Source: Clostridiaceae bacterium (GTDB taxonomy: Bacteria > Bacillota > Clostridia > Oscillospirales > Acutalibacteraceae). Taken from it: a stretch of 46,484 nt of DNA. The stretch is from positions 1 through 46,484 of the forward strand of contig JAEERC010000040.1 in NCBI GenBank assembly GCA_016285645.1, given 5' to 3'. The position numbers were made by a program, and so were the translations under genes. The notes under the pieces were generated by a model. It was not told the origin of the DNA. It saw nothing but the letters and a program-made list of their open reading frames with translations, and ran no database searches. Below are positions 8,293-16,601 of the stretch, in pieces. Numbering within the stretch: the first letter of the stretch is position 1; each line of letters starts with the position of its first letter.

Positions 8293-9828
8293 ATGAAAAA
8301 AGTTCTGTCGGTTGTTTTATGTTTTGCGCTTATCTTATGCGCGGCGTCGCCCGCCCTTGCGGATGGCGGATGTGATTGCGGTTTTTCGCCGGTTATATAT
8401 GTCGGTCCTCTCGGCTGTTCGTCAATAGTGCGTGACGCGGGCACCGAAAACGAGCAGCAGCTCTGGAAAATCGACACGAAATTCCTGCTTTCCAATCTCG
8501 GCGGCGTTCTGCCGGATTTAACAAAAGCGCTCCTGACACGAGATGCCGATTTGCTCGGCGACGCGCTTGTGCGGTTTGTCAACGCCTGTTTCGGCGATCT
8601 CGCGCTCAACAGCGAGGGGAATTCGAAGGCGAATGTCACCACGCCCGAACTCAATGTTCCCGCCGGTGACAGGCACGGCCCCGACAGCGACTATTATTTT
8701 GACTACGATTTCCGGCTTGACCCCTTTGAGCACGCGGACAGACTGCACGAATTCATTGAGCAGGTCAAGGCGCTTACCGGTCATAACAGCGTAAAACTCA
8801 AATGCTCGAGTATGGGCGGAGTAGTGCTTTCGGCTTATCTTGAAAAATACGGGCACGACGGAATTGATGTCATCATATGCCGCTGCTGTCCCCTCAAGGG
8901 AACCGCGGTTGCGGGCGAGGCGTTCTGCGGCAAAATCGAACTCAATTCAACCTCGCTCACACGCTACGGCGAGGACGCCATTCCGTTCCTCGAGACGGGT
9001 TTCGCCGACGATTTCATTGAGGGCACGCTCTACGCCCTTCTCGACACACTCAAAGCCGCGGGAGTTGTTGACGGGCTTTGCGCTCTCGGCGACAAACTGA
9101 TAAAAGACGCGGGCGATAAAGTTTACCGCGAGGCGCTCATCCCCGTTTTCGGCACTCTGCCGGGTATATGGTCGTTTGTTCCCGAGGAATATTTTGACGA
9201 TGCCGTTGAATTTATGAATCTTCCCTCCGAGGGCGGACTTCACGATAAAGTATTCGCCTACAGAAACGCCATGGCTGATATTGAGGAAAATCTTGCAGCG
9301 GCAAGGGACGACGGCGTGAAAATATGCGTTATCTGCGGCTACAATGTTCAGAGAACGCCGCTTGTAACTCTGTGGAAATCCACATCCGACGGAACGGTGG
9401 ATACGAAATACGCCTCTCTCGGCGCCACCTGCGCCGATGTTAAGGAACCGCTCGACGACGATTATATAAACGCGATGCGGAGCAGGGATTATCTTTCGCC
9501 CGACAATATGATTGACGCCTCCACCTGCGCCCTGCCGGAGAACACCTGGTTTGTGCGCGACTGGCTTCACTGCAACGGCAACGCGGGCATCGATGAACTT
9601 TTCAATCTTGTTATGACAAGCGATGAAGTAAATATTTCATCATTTGAAAAATTCCCGCAGTTCCTCGAGGCGGACGATGACGCCGACACGGTATATCCCG
9701 TTACCGGCGCGCCTGACGAGGCGGCAAGGTTCAGAAACAGCCCGACCTTCCTGAATTTTATAAGATTCCTGTTCTCGGTTCTGAAAAGAATAACGGAAAA
9801 CAGCGTTTTTGACATATTGTTTAAATAA
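8293..9828 (+). CDS. Secreted LCAT/PGAP1-like lipase or acyltransferase
   Basis: 511 residues. AAGGAAGGAG lies upstream of the ATG. The signal peptide ends at about residue 23 (SPALA-DG). The alpha/beta-hydrolase features are an early strand with VIYVGPLG and a nucleophile elbow KCSSMGG with Ser173. A central block typical of lecithin:cholesterol acyltransferase-like lipases (DYDFRLDPFEHADRLHEFI) precedes the elbow. Candidate acid and base lie in the last third (D/H near RDWLHCNG). The elbow has Cys171 where the family usually has Gly, so the GxSxG consensus is broken at its first position. The C-terminus ends in a hydrophobic amphipathic helix (FLNFIRFLFSVLKRI) like the tails of other secreted proteins here. 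Probable action on phospholipid or another ester outside the cell. Confidence 0.65.
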   Translation: MKKVLSVVLCFALILCAASPALADGGCDCGFSPVIYVGPLGCSSIVRDAGTENEQQLWKIDTKFLLSNLGGVLPDLTKALLTRDADLLGDALVRFVNACFGDLALNSEGNSKANVTTPELNVPAGDRHGPDSDYYFDYDFRLDPFEHADRLHEFIEQVKALTGHNSVKLKCSSMGGVVLSAYLEKYGHDGIDVIICRCCPLKGTAVAGEAFCGKIELNSTSLTRYGEDAIPFLETGFADDFIEGTLYALLDTLKAAGVVDGLCALGDKLIKDAGDKVYREALIPVFGTLPGIWSFVPEEYFDDAVEFMNLPSEGGLHDKVFAYRNAMADIEENLAAARDDGVKICVICGYNVQRTPLVTLWKSTSDGTVDTKYASLGATCADVKEPLDDDYINAMRSRDYLSPDNMIDASTCALPENTWFVRDWLHCNGNAGIDELFNLVMTSDEVNISSFEKFPQFLEADDDADTVYPVTGAPDEAARFRNSPTFLNFIRFLFSVLKRITENSVFDILFK

Positions 9829-9873
9829 ACCGCTCTCTGCGGATTGAGAATCTTCGGAGAAAGGAAAATTACA

Positions 9874-11340
9874 ATGGAATTTGAAAATGTTTCAAATCAG
9901 TCGATTGCTGCGCTGGCTGCAGGAGCGGCGCTTGCTTTCACAATACCGGTTATTGTCGCGATAATTTGGAAAATAAAGAAAAAAGAGCCGGTTTCAACTA
10001 TCCTCATCGGCGCGGCGACATTTATTGTGTTCGCACTGATTCTTGAAAAGCCGATACAGAATCTGCTCATTGTTCCGGACCACGCCGTCAGCCGTTTTTT
10101 AAACGCGAGACCCGTGCTGTGGGCGTTTGTTGTTGGGCTTTTTCCGGGCGTGTTCGAGGAGACGGGGCGCCTTGTCGCGTTCAAAACCGCGCTTAAAAGA
10201 AGAAAAAACAGAGAGACCTCCATATCGCACGGCATCGGCCACGGCGGCGCCGAGGTTATGTTGCTTTTGGGATACACATACATCACATACATCGCCTACG
10301 CCGTGATGATAAACACGGGCGCTTTCGCGGCTGTTGTCGAACAGGTCAGAGCCGCGGCTCCCGCCCAGGCGGAATCGCTCTTTACACTTGCCGATCAGCT
10401 CGCGGCGTTCTCGTTCGCCGACCTCGGAACGGGGCTTCTCGAAAGAGTTTTCGCCTGCCTTTTCCACACGGGCGCGTCAATTCTTGTGTTTTACGCCTGC
10501 AGGGATAAAGGTAAATTCTTCCTCTATCCGCTCGCGGTGGCGCTCCACACGGCACTTGATTTCACAGCGGGGCTGTATCTCGCGAAGGTGCTGAATGTTT
10601 CCCCGTGGGCATTTGAAGCGATATTCGCGCCTTTCTGCATACTTACATTTCTGGGCGCGTTCTTCCTGCTTTACAAAAAAGACAGATACACGCCCGTTAC
10701 GGATTATAAAGGAGAAAGACCTATGAACGGCAATACAGACAGACTCCTCTACCAGGGGCACGCGAGTCTCAGAATAACAACCGCTTCGGGAAAAGTGATT
10801 TACATTGACCCCTACGCGGGAGAGGGCTACGAGCCGGCGGCGGATCTGATTTTAATAACCCACGCCCACTCCGATCACACGGGAGTCGGTCTTATTAAAA
10901 ACCGCAATCCGGACTGCCGCGTCATAACATATAAAGAGGCGCTTGAGGGCGGTATACACCGTGTATTTAACCTTGATTATGTCGGTGTTGAGGCGGTCGA
11001 GGCGGGTTACAACCGCAATCACAGCGTAACCGAATGCGTCGGATATATTCTCACTCTCCCGGGCGGCGCCACGGTCTATGTATCGGGCGATACAAGCAAA
11101 ACAAAGCAGATGTCTCTGCTCGCTCAGAGAAACATCGATTACGCCTTTTTCTGCTGTGACGGCATTTACAACATGGATCTTGACGAAGCGTCGGAATGCG
11201 CTTCAATTGTAGGCGCGAAGCACTGTATTCCCTACCATATGGCGCCCGGACGGCTCTTTGACATAAGCCGCGCCGAGGGCTTCGGCGCCGCAAACCGCCT
11301 TATTCTGACTCCCGGCGAGGAAATTGAACTCACGGTATAA
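9874..11340 (+). CDS. YhfC-family intramembrane protease fused to a UPF0173-type MBL hydrolase
   Basis: 488 residues from the ATG after GGAGAAAGG; a TTG 30 bases upstream is in frame but less well placed. Residues 1 to about 270 are a seven- to eight-helix membrane domain of the YhfC family, related to PrsW/CAAX-type glutamic intramembrane peptidases. Motifs are EETGR (E95, E96, R99), HGIGHGG (H119, H123), FHTGAS (H198) and ALHTALDF (H225). After a short linker, residues from about 284 form a compact metallo-beta-lactamase domain with THAHSDH (H330, H332, D334, H335) and VSGDT. The two parts are usually separate genes. A strong ribosome binding site and ATG sit inside the linker at 10708-10725, so the MBL part may also be made alone. 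Function of either part in this organism is unknown. Confidence 0.75.
   Translation: MEFENVSNQSIAALAAGAALAFTIPVIVAIIWKIKKKEPVSTILIGAATFIVFALILEKPIQNLLIVPDHAVSRFLNARPVLWAFVVGLFPGVFEETGRLVAFKTALKRRKNRETSISHGIGHGGAEVMLLLGYTYITYIAYAVMINTGAFAAVVEQVRAAAPAQAESLFTLADQLAAFSFADLGTGLLERVFACLFHTGASILVFYACRDKGKFFLYPLAVALHTALDFTAGLYLAKVLNVSPWAFEAIFAPFCILTFLGAFFLLYKKDRYTPVTDYKGERPMNGNTDRLLYQGHASLRITTASGKVIYIDPYAGEGYEPAADLILITHAHSDHTGVGLIKNRNPDCRVITYKEALEGGIHRVFNLDYVGVEAVEAGYNRNHSVTECVGYILTLPGGATVYVSGDTSKTKQMSLLAQRNIDYAFFCCDGIYNMDLDEASECASIVGAKHCIPYHMAPGRLFDISRAEGFGAANRLILTPGEEIELTV
10708..10715 (+). promoter_or_regulatory. Internal Shine-Dalgarno before an in-frame ATG
   Basis: AAAGGAGA is placed 7 bases before ATG 10723. 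The ATG is in frame with the YhfC-MBL fusion and exactly at the start of the MBL domain. From there the product would be 205 residues. The signal is as good as those of ordinary genes in the window. Confidence 0.6.
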
Positions 11341-11386
11341 GTTTATAAAATGCGAAGAATATGACCGATAAAAATGAGGTGTAAAT

Positions 11387-12304
11387 ATGACAAGCAGAGA
11401 AATAACCGTCGGGAAGGGCACGGAGTACCCGCTTAAAGGGCTTCTCACACTGCCCGATGACACTTCATCGCCAGTGCCGGCTGTTGTGACGGTTCACGGC
11501 TCGGGCCCGAGCAATATGGACGAAAGGGTTATGAAACTGACCCCGTTCAAGGATATTGCAGAAGGTCTTGCCCGCAACGGCATTGCCACCCTGCGCTACG
11601 ACAAACGCACCTTCGCCCACGCGCGTAAAATGAAAAACGCCCCCGTCACCGTGAGGGAGGAAACGATTGACGACGCTCTGCTCGCCGTTGATATTCTTAA
11701 AAACGAGCCGCTGATCGACAGCGGACGAATCTTCATACTCGGTCACAGTATGGGCGCTATGCTCGCCCCGAGAATTGACGCCGAGGGCGCTGATGTAAGG
11801 GGCCTTATTATGATGGCGGGCACGCCCTTCCGCCTTGAGGATATTGTTGTAAGGCAGCTCGGTCAGGCGGGCGGTGGGAACCCGCTGCTCAGGGGCATTG
11901 TCTCTCTCGAAAACAAAATATTCTCAAAAAAATTCGACGGGCTCTATGAGATGAGCGACGAGGAGGCGAAGAAAAAGAAATTCGCCGGCGGAATAAACCT
12001 CTACTATTTCAAGGAAATGGGCAGAAAAACCGCGGCGGACTACCTTCTTGAAAGCGAAAAGCCCGTTCTGATAATGCAGGGCGGCAGTGATTTTCAGGTG
12101 CTCGCGGATAAGGATTTCAGCAAATTCAAAGAACTGCTCGCGGGGCGTGAAAACACTCAGTTCAGACTCTATCCCGGGCTCAACCACTGCTTTGTTAACG
12201 CGATTTACAACGACATTCTCAAAGCGTCGAAGGAATACGGCACCGAGCGCCACATAGGCGAAGAGGTAATCGGCGACATAGCCCGTTTCATTCTTGAAAA
12301 CTGA
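11387..12304 (+). CDS. Alpha/beta hydrolase, dienelactone hydrolase/BAAT-like esterase
   Basis: 305 residues, cytoplasmic, start after TGAGGTG. The fold is evident from VTVHGSGPSN (oxyanion loop, residues 35-43), the nucleophile elbow GHSMGA (Ser121), a likely acid around DFQVLADKDF and the terminal base in GLNHCF. A cap insertion runs between about residues 145 and 220. These enzymes hydrolyse small esters, thioesters or peptides. The neighbours (YhfC-MBL upstream by 46 bases, metallophosphoesterase downstream by 23 bases) suggest one operon. Family assignment is firm; substrate is not. Confidence 0.8.
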   Translation: MTSREITVGKGTEYPLKGLLTLPDDTSSPVPAVVTVHGSGPSNMDERVMKLTPFKDIAEGLARNGIATLRYDKRTFAHARKMKNAPVTVREETIDDALLAVDILKNEPLIDSGRIFILGHSMGAMLAPRIDAEGADVRGLIMMAGTPFRLEDIVVRQLGQAGGGNPLLRGIVSLENKIFSKKFDGLYEMSDEEAKKKKFAGGINLYYFKEMGRKTAADYLLESEKPVLIMQGGSDFQVLADKDFSKFKELLAGRENTQFRLYPGLNHCFVNAIYNDILKASKEYGTERHIGEEVIGDIARFILEN

Positions 12305-12327
12305 CATCATTCACCGGAGGTATCACT

Positions 12328-13692
12328 GTGACAATCCTGCGTAAAATCACAACTCTGCTGGCTCTTCCGCTGGCACTGATAACGCTCATAAGCGGAATAT
12401 CCTTTGTTCCCAAATCAAAACAGGAGGAGCTCGAGGCGAATCTCGAAAAGGAACTCGCCGAGGATTTCGAGCCCGTGTTCCGTTTTGCCATAACCTCGGA
12501 TGTGCACATTTCCGCTTCGGACAACACAAACGCCGAGCGGCTTGCGAAAATGTTTGAAACGGCGTACCGCTACAGCGACAGCCATCCCTCATACAACACG
12601 CTCGACGCCGTTTTGCTCGCGGGCGACAACTGCGACTCCGGCTCGGACGAGGAGTATGAGGTTCTCAAACGGGTTATAAATGAGAATATCCGTGAGGAAA
12701 CTCAGCCGGTTACCATAATGGGCAACCACGAGTTCGCCAAAACGGGGCTTGACGGCTACGAAAGGCAGATGAATGAACCGCGCGACAAGCATGTTGTCAT
12801 AAAGGGCTTCCACATAATCGGTTTGTCTCCCAACCCGACCGACACCTGGCAGACTCCCGACCAACTTATCTGGATGTCGAACGAACTGCGAAAAGCGGAG
12901 AAGGACGCACCCGACAAGCCGATTTTCACAATGCAGCACGGCCATATCTGGAACACCGTCTATGTTTCGAGAAGCTGGTACACACAAATGTCAATTCCGC
13001 TTCATCTGGTCTATTCGCAGTACCCGCAGGTGATAAATTTCTCCGGTCACTCGCACGGCCCCGTAAACAATCCGCTTGAAATATGGCAGAACAGCTACAC
13101 CCAGCTCGGCACGGGCACGCTCAATTATTTTGAGATGGAACGCGATATAGGCGACAACACCGTTCCCGAGGGCAGCAGAAACGCCGCACAGTATCTCATA
13201 GTTGAGGTTGACGCCCAAAACAGGGTGCGCATTCAGCCCTTTAATGTTCTGACGGAAGATTTCATCAGAACCCCGTCAAACACCGATGACCCCGAAAAAC
13301 AGCTTCTCTGGCAGATTGACGATGTTTTTGACACGGCAAACTACGCCTACACATCCTCGCGCAAAAAGACGGCGGGCGTTCCGTATTTTGAAAAGGACGC
13401 CCGTGTATCCGCCGAAAAAACCGAGGACGGCAAAGTGAAAGTCACCTTTGACCAGGCGAAGGACGACATCTGCGTTTACGGCTACCGCATTTCATTCTTC
13501 GAAAAGACAAACCCGAAAAAGGCGGTGCTCGAAAAGGAGATTTATTCGGGCTACTACTTTGAACCGATGCCCGAAACGCTCTCCTGCGCCGTTGACGCTC
13601 CCGCGCCGGGCGAATACATAATAAAAGTAGTTCCGCTCAATGTCTGGCTTGCTCAGGGCGAGGCGGTAAGCGCGGAAATAACGCTTGACTGA
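12328..13692 (+). CDS. Exported calcineurin-like metallophosphoesterase with C-terminal beta domain
   Basis: 454 residues with a GTG start, chosen because CCGGAGG lies 7 bases upstream. An N-terminal signal or anchor helix covers residues 6-26. Metal-binding motifs run in order: TSDVHIS (D58, H60), LAGDN (D100), MGNHEF (N133, H134), MQHGH and GHSHG. These define an intact dinuclear metallophosphoesterase. From about residue 360 a fibronectin/Ig-like beta domain follows. Probable extracellular phosphomonoesterase or phosphodiesterase, perhaps for phosphate removal from lipids, nucleotides or glycans. A second, only distantly similar secreted member lies at 30265. Confidence 0.85.
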   Translation: MTILRKITTLLALPLALITLISGISFVPKSKQEELEANLEKELAEDFEPVFRFAITSDVHISASDNTNAERLAKMFETAYRYSDSHPSYNTLDAVLLAGDNCDSGSDEEYEVLKRVINENIREETQPVTIMGNHEFAKTGLDGYERQMNEPRDKHVVIKGFHIIGLSPNPTDTWQTPDQLIWMSNELRKAEKDAPDKPIFTMQHGHIWNTVYVSRSWYTQMSIPLHLVYSQYPQVINFSGHSHGPVNNPLEIWQNSYTQLGTGTLNYFEMERDIGDNTVPEGSRNAAQYLIVEVDAQNRVRIQPFNVLTEDFIRTPSNTDDPEKQLLWQIDDVFDTANYAYTSSRKKTAGVPYFEKDARVSAEKTEDGKVKVTFDQAKDDICVYGYRISFFEKTNPKKAVLEKEIYSGYYFEPMPETLSCAVDAPAPGEYIIKVVPLNVWLAQGEAVSAEITLD

Positions 13693-13772
13693 TTTGCAAA
13701 TAAAGGAGCGGGCGCCGTTCCCGCTGCCTTATTCAGATGCTCATAAATGCGATTGAAGGGAAGAACTGATTT

Positions 13773-15269
13773 ATGAATCTTATACCCGATAAAACCGAAA
13801 ACACCGGCAGTTATTTCTGCACCTGGGATTCGCAGTGCGATGAGATGAACACCCGCCGCCCCGTGCCGGAGGGCTTATCCTCACGCGACGCTATGTGTGA
13901 GGAATTCCTGTTCGGCGAAAACGGACTTCTCAACAGTTTTGACGGTGTAAGGGGCGATCTTATCGTCGTGCTCGATGACGGCTGGGATGTGCCTTACGGC
14001 GCGACGGACACCCGCCTTTTCGGCCTTCTCGAAGCGGATAAGGAACGCTTTCCGTCTCTTGCGGAAATGCAGCCGGCGCAGCGCCTCAAAACGCTGTCGG
14101 AAAGGGTGCGCTCACTCGGTTACAGGGGGCTCGGCTTGTGGGTTCCCACGCAGACGCCCTCGCTTGTAAACGGCAGGGAGATTTTCCTCTCGCCGCGGGA
14201 AGAGCGCGAATACTGGGATGAGCGCGCAAAATGGTGCCGCGAAGCGGGAGTAGTTTATATCAAAGCGGACTGGGGCGCCCATCAGGGCGACGCGGACTAC
14301 TGCGAAATGATGACGGAGTGCTTCAGGAAATACGCGCCCGATGTGCTTATTGAGCACGGACTGGTCAGGCGGCCCTTGTTCGAATCCCCGGAGGTCGGGC
14401 ACGCCGTTCCCGACAGGGTGAAGGAATATCTTCGCAGGGTTCTTCCCGCCTGCGATTATCTGAGAACCTACGATGTGGTTCACGAACTGAAATACGCCTC
14501 CACGGTTGACCGCGCGGCGGTCTGCCTCAACGAAGCGAAAAATATAAACGGGGCGTGCGCGGTGCTGAATATTGAGGACACCGCTTTAATCGGAGCCGCG
14601 CTCGGGTGCTCAATCGGCGTTATGCGCCACGAGTTTGAAAAGAAACGCAAATATCTGCCGCTTTCTCCGAGACCCGTAACGGATTCGGTATGCGCTCTGC
14701 GCTGGCAGCGTACAGCCCCGCCGTTTGCGGCAAACAGAGGAGAACTGCACATATCCTCCGAACGGCTCAAGGATGTATGGCGCTGCCCGAAAAGGGCTCA
14801 GAATCTCTGGCCGAAAGTTTCCGAGGGCGATTATTATGTGACAGCGCCCTTGTCGGTTTCAAGAAATATGCCCCTGCCTGAAGTATCTGCCAAAGGCGAA
14901 AAGCCCTATGTGCTCTGTTCGGTTCACCCCGACAACGGAGCGCTATGTGTCGCGGTAACTCCGCGGACCTTCACTTACGGCTTTTATATAACCCCGCCCG
15001 CCGAAATCAAAGTCAAAGGCGGCAGCATATCGGCTCCCGCAGGTCTCTTCGGCAGTTTCGAATCGCTTTCAATAGATTATGATGAAACGGTTGAGGGCAG
15101 AAAAGTTTACGCTCAGAATATGCTCTCGGATGAAGCCGCCGATGTTACGGATAAGGTCACGCTCTCCGGCAGCCGCCTGACCGTTCCCGGCGGACTGGAA
15201 ACCGCCCTGCCCGGCTTTTCGTATTATGAAAGCGACAGCCTCCCCGCGGTGATGTTAAAGATTGTCTGA
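13773..15269 (+). CDS. GH36/GH27-like glycoside hydrolase (alpha-galactosidase-like TIM barrel)
   Basis: 498 residues, no signal peptide, start after a moderate GAAGGGA site. The TIM-barrel blocks match clan GH-D alpha-galactosidases: VVLDDGWD, a LGYRGLGLWVPTQ strand, and the nucleophile strand VVYIKADWG with Asp166 in the position of the catalytic KxD aspartate. The last 130 residues form a beta-sandwich domain. Clan GH-D enzymes retain configuration and release alpha-galactose or related sugars. Exact family is uncertain because the remainder is divergent. Together with GH4 (26906) and GH110-like (44355) it adds a third alpha-galactosidase-type enzyme to the window. Last gene before a strong terminator. 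Confidence 0.65.
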   Translation: MNLIPDKTENTGSYFCTWDSQCDEMNTRRPVPEGLSSRDAMCEEFLFGENGLLNSFDGVRGDLIVVLDDGWDVPYGATDTRLFGLLEADKERFPSLAEMQPAQRLKTLSERVRSLGYRGLGLWVPTQTPSLVNGREIFLSPREEREYWDERAKWCREAGVVYIKADWGAHQGDADYCEMMTECFRKYAPDVLIEHGLVRRPLFESPEVGHAVPDRVKEYLRRVLPACDYLRTYDVVHELKYASTVDRAAVCLNEAKNINGACAVLNIEDTALIGAALGCSIGVMRHEFEKKRKYLPLSPRPVTDSVCALRWQRTAPPFAANRGELHISSERLKDVWRCPKRAQNLWPKVSEGDYYVTAPLSVSRNMPLPEVSAKGEKPYVLCSVHPDNGALCVAVTPRTFTYGFYITPPAEIKVKGGSISAPAGLFGSFESLSIDYDETVEGRKVYAQNMLSDEAADVTDKVTLSGSRLTVPGGLETALPGFSYYESDSLPAVMLKIV

Positions 15270-15291
15270 CGACAGATATAAATACGGAACA

Positions 15292-15325
15292 AGCCCTCTT
15301 CCGTTCGAAAGAGGGCTGTATTTAT
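15292..15325 (+). terminator. Intrinsic terminator after the GH36-like gene
   Basis: A 9-bp perfect stem AGCCCTCTT/AAGAGGGCT (15292-15300 and 15309-15317) with an 8-base loop is followed by GTATTTATT. It closes the 2749-15269 run. Confidence 0.85.
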
Positions 15326-15346
15326 TGCTTCCGGTTAAGAAAACAC

Positions 15347-15375
15347 TTGTTTTTTTATTTGAAATATATTATTGT
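15347..15375 (+). promoter_or_regulatory. Candidate sigma-A promoter of the permease gene
   Basis: TTGTTT, 17 bases, TATTGT, within the only AT-rich stretch of the intergenic region. The -10 ends 35 bases before the ATG. The match to consensus is moderate. Confidence 0.4.
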
Positions 15376-15410
15376 AGTTTGACAGAACAAAAAGAAAGAC
15401 ATAAACTCCG

Positions 15411-16553
15411 ATGAAAAAAGTTTTCAGATATCTTAAAAAGGAACTCATGCTCACGGTGTCGCTGCTCGCGGCGGCAGCGGGGCTTATAATCACGCCTCCG
15501 AAAGCGGATTTTTTCGCCGCGATAGACTGGCGCACTCTCGGCACCCTGCTTATGATGCTCTGCGTACTGGAGGGCTTCAAAAAGGAGAATGTACTGAAAC
15601 CCGTTGAGAACCTCGCCTCGCGCATAAGGACCGCGGCGGGGCTTTCGCTGTTCCTTATTTTCGGGGTTTTCTTTACATCGATGTTCGTCACCAACGATGT
15701 TTCGCTGATTATTTTTGTGCCGCTTACAATACTGCTTTTCAGAAGCGGCGAGCGTGAGGAACTTATACTGCCCGTGATTTCCATGGAGAACATCGCCGCC
15801 ATAAGGGGCTCGCTTCTTATGCCTTTCGGTTCGCCGCAGAATCTGTTTTTATACGGTCAGGCAAAGCAGGTCGGTTTTCTGCGCTTTATGCTCCATATGT
15901 CGCCCCTGTGCGTGATGAGCGCCGTGCTTCTGATAATTTTCGTACTTGTGCTCTATCGCAGAAATGTAAGGGAAAAGATAGTGTTCACGCACGAAAGCGG
16001 GGAGTGGGATAAGGAGAGACAGCCGCAGAGAATAACCTATATTCTGCTGTTTGTGCTCGTGATGATTGTCATTGTAACAAGAACATCGCTCTGGTGGGCG
16101 GCGCTTATTGCCGTTATTGCCGCGATTTTTATCGCGGACAGAAAGATTTTTCTCAGAGTCGATTATGTGCTCATTCTCACCTTCCTCTGCTTCTTCATAT
16201 TCTCCTCCTCAATAGCGGGGAACGAGAAAATTTCGCAGTACCTCGGCTCGTGGGTGGCGGGGCGCGAATACTGGTGGGCTATCGGCCTGAGCCAGATTAT
16301 TTCGAATGTGCCCGCGTCAATAGTTCTCTACCCGTTTTCAAAGAATTTCGCGGGGCTTATCTACGGGGCGGACACGGCGGGGCTTTGCTCGCTTATCGGT
16401 TCGCTCGCCTCGGTTATAAACTACCGTATCTATGTGCGCGAATACCCCGGCAGGGGCGGAAAATTCGTAAAGACCTTCACGCTGATTTCGTGGGCGTTTT
16501 TCGCCGTTGTTGTTTTGCCGGGTTACTTTCTTTCAAAGTGGAAATTTTTCTGA
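15411..16553 (+). CDS. SLC13/ArsB/NhaD-type ion transporter permease
   Basis: 380 residues, a polytopic membrane protein with about ten hydrophobic segments. The diagnostic blocks are FTSMFVTNDVSLIIFVPLT (residues 83-101) and an NIAAIRGSLLMPFGSPQNLFLYG block (residues 127-149). These are the two pseudo-symmetric membrane loops of the Ion Transporter superfamily (citrate/dicarboxylate, arsenite, Na+/H+). A second SNVPASIVLYPFS loop near residue 300 matches the C-terminal repeat. At 380 residues it is short for the family (usually 420-480). The ribosome binding site is weak (GAAAGA). The substrate cannot be predicted. It is a single-gene unit between two terminators. Confidence 0.75.
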   Translation: MKKVFRYLKKELMLTVSLLAAAAGLIITPPKADFFAAIDWRTLGTLLMMLCVLEGFKKENVLKPVENLASRIRTAAGLSLFLIFGVFFTSMFVTNDVSLIIFVPLTILLFRSGEREELILPVISMENIAAIRGSLLMPFGSPQNLFLYGQAKQVGFLRFMLHMSPLCVMSAVLLIIFVLVLYRRNVREKIVFTHESGEWDKERQPQRITYILLFVLVMIVIVTRTSLWWAALIAVIAAIFIADRKIFLRVDYVLILTFLCFFIFSSSIAGNEKISQYLGSWVAGREYWWAIGLSQIISNVPASIVLYPFSKNFAGLIYGADTAGLCSLIGSLASVINYRIYVREYPGRGGKFVKTFTLISWAFFAVVVLPGYFLSKWKFF

Positions 16554-16561
16554 ATTAAAAA

Positions 16562-16600
16562 AGAGCCTCCGCCCTTTCGCGGAGGCTCTGCTGTTATATT
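16562..16600. terminator. Bidirectional terminator between convergent permease and histidine kinase genes
   Basis: A 10-bp perfect stem AGAGCCTCCG/CGGAGGCTCT (16562-16571 and 16580-16589) has an A-run before it (TTAAAAAAG) and TTATATTTTTATT after it. It can end transcription from both sides. Confidence 0.9.
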
Positions 16601-16601
16601 T

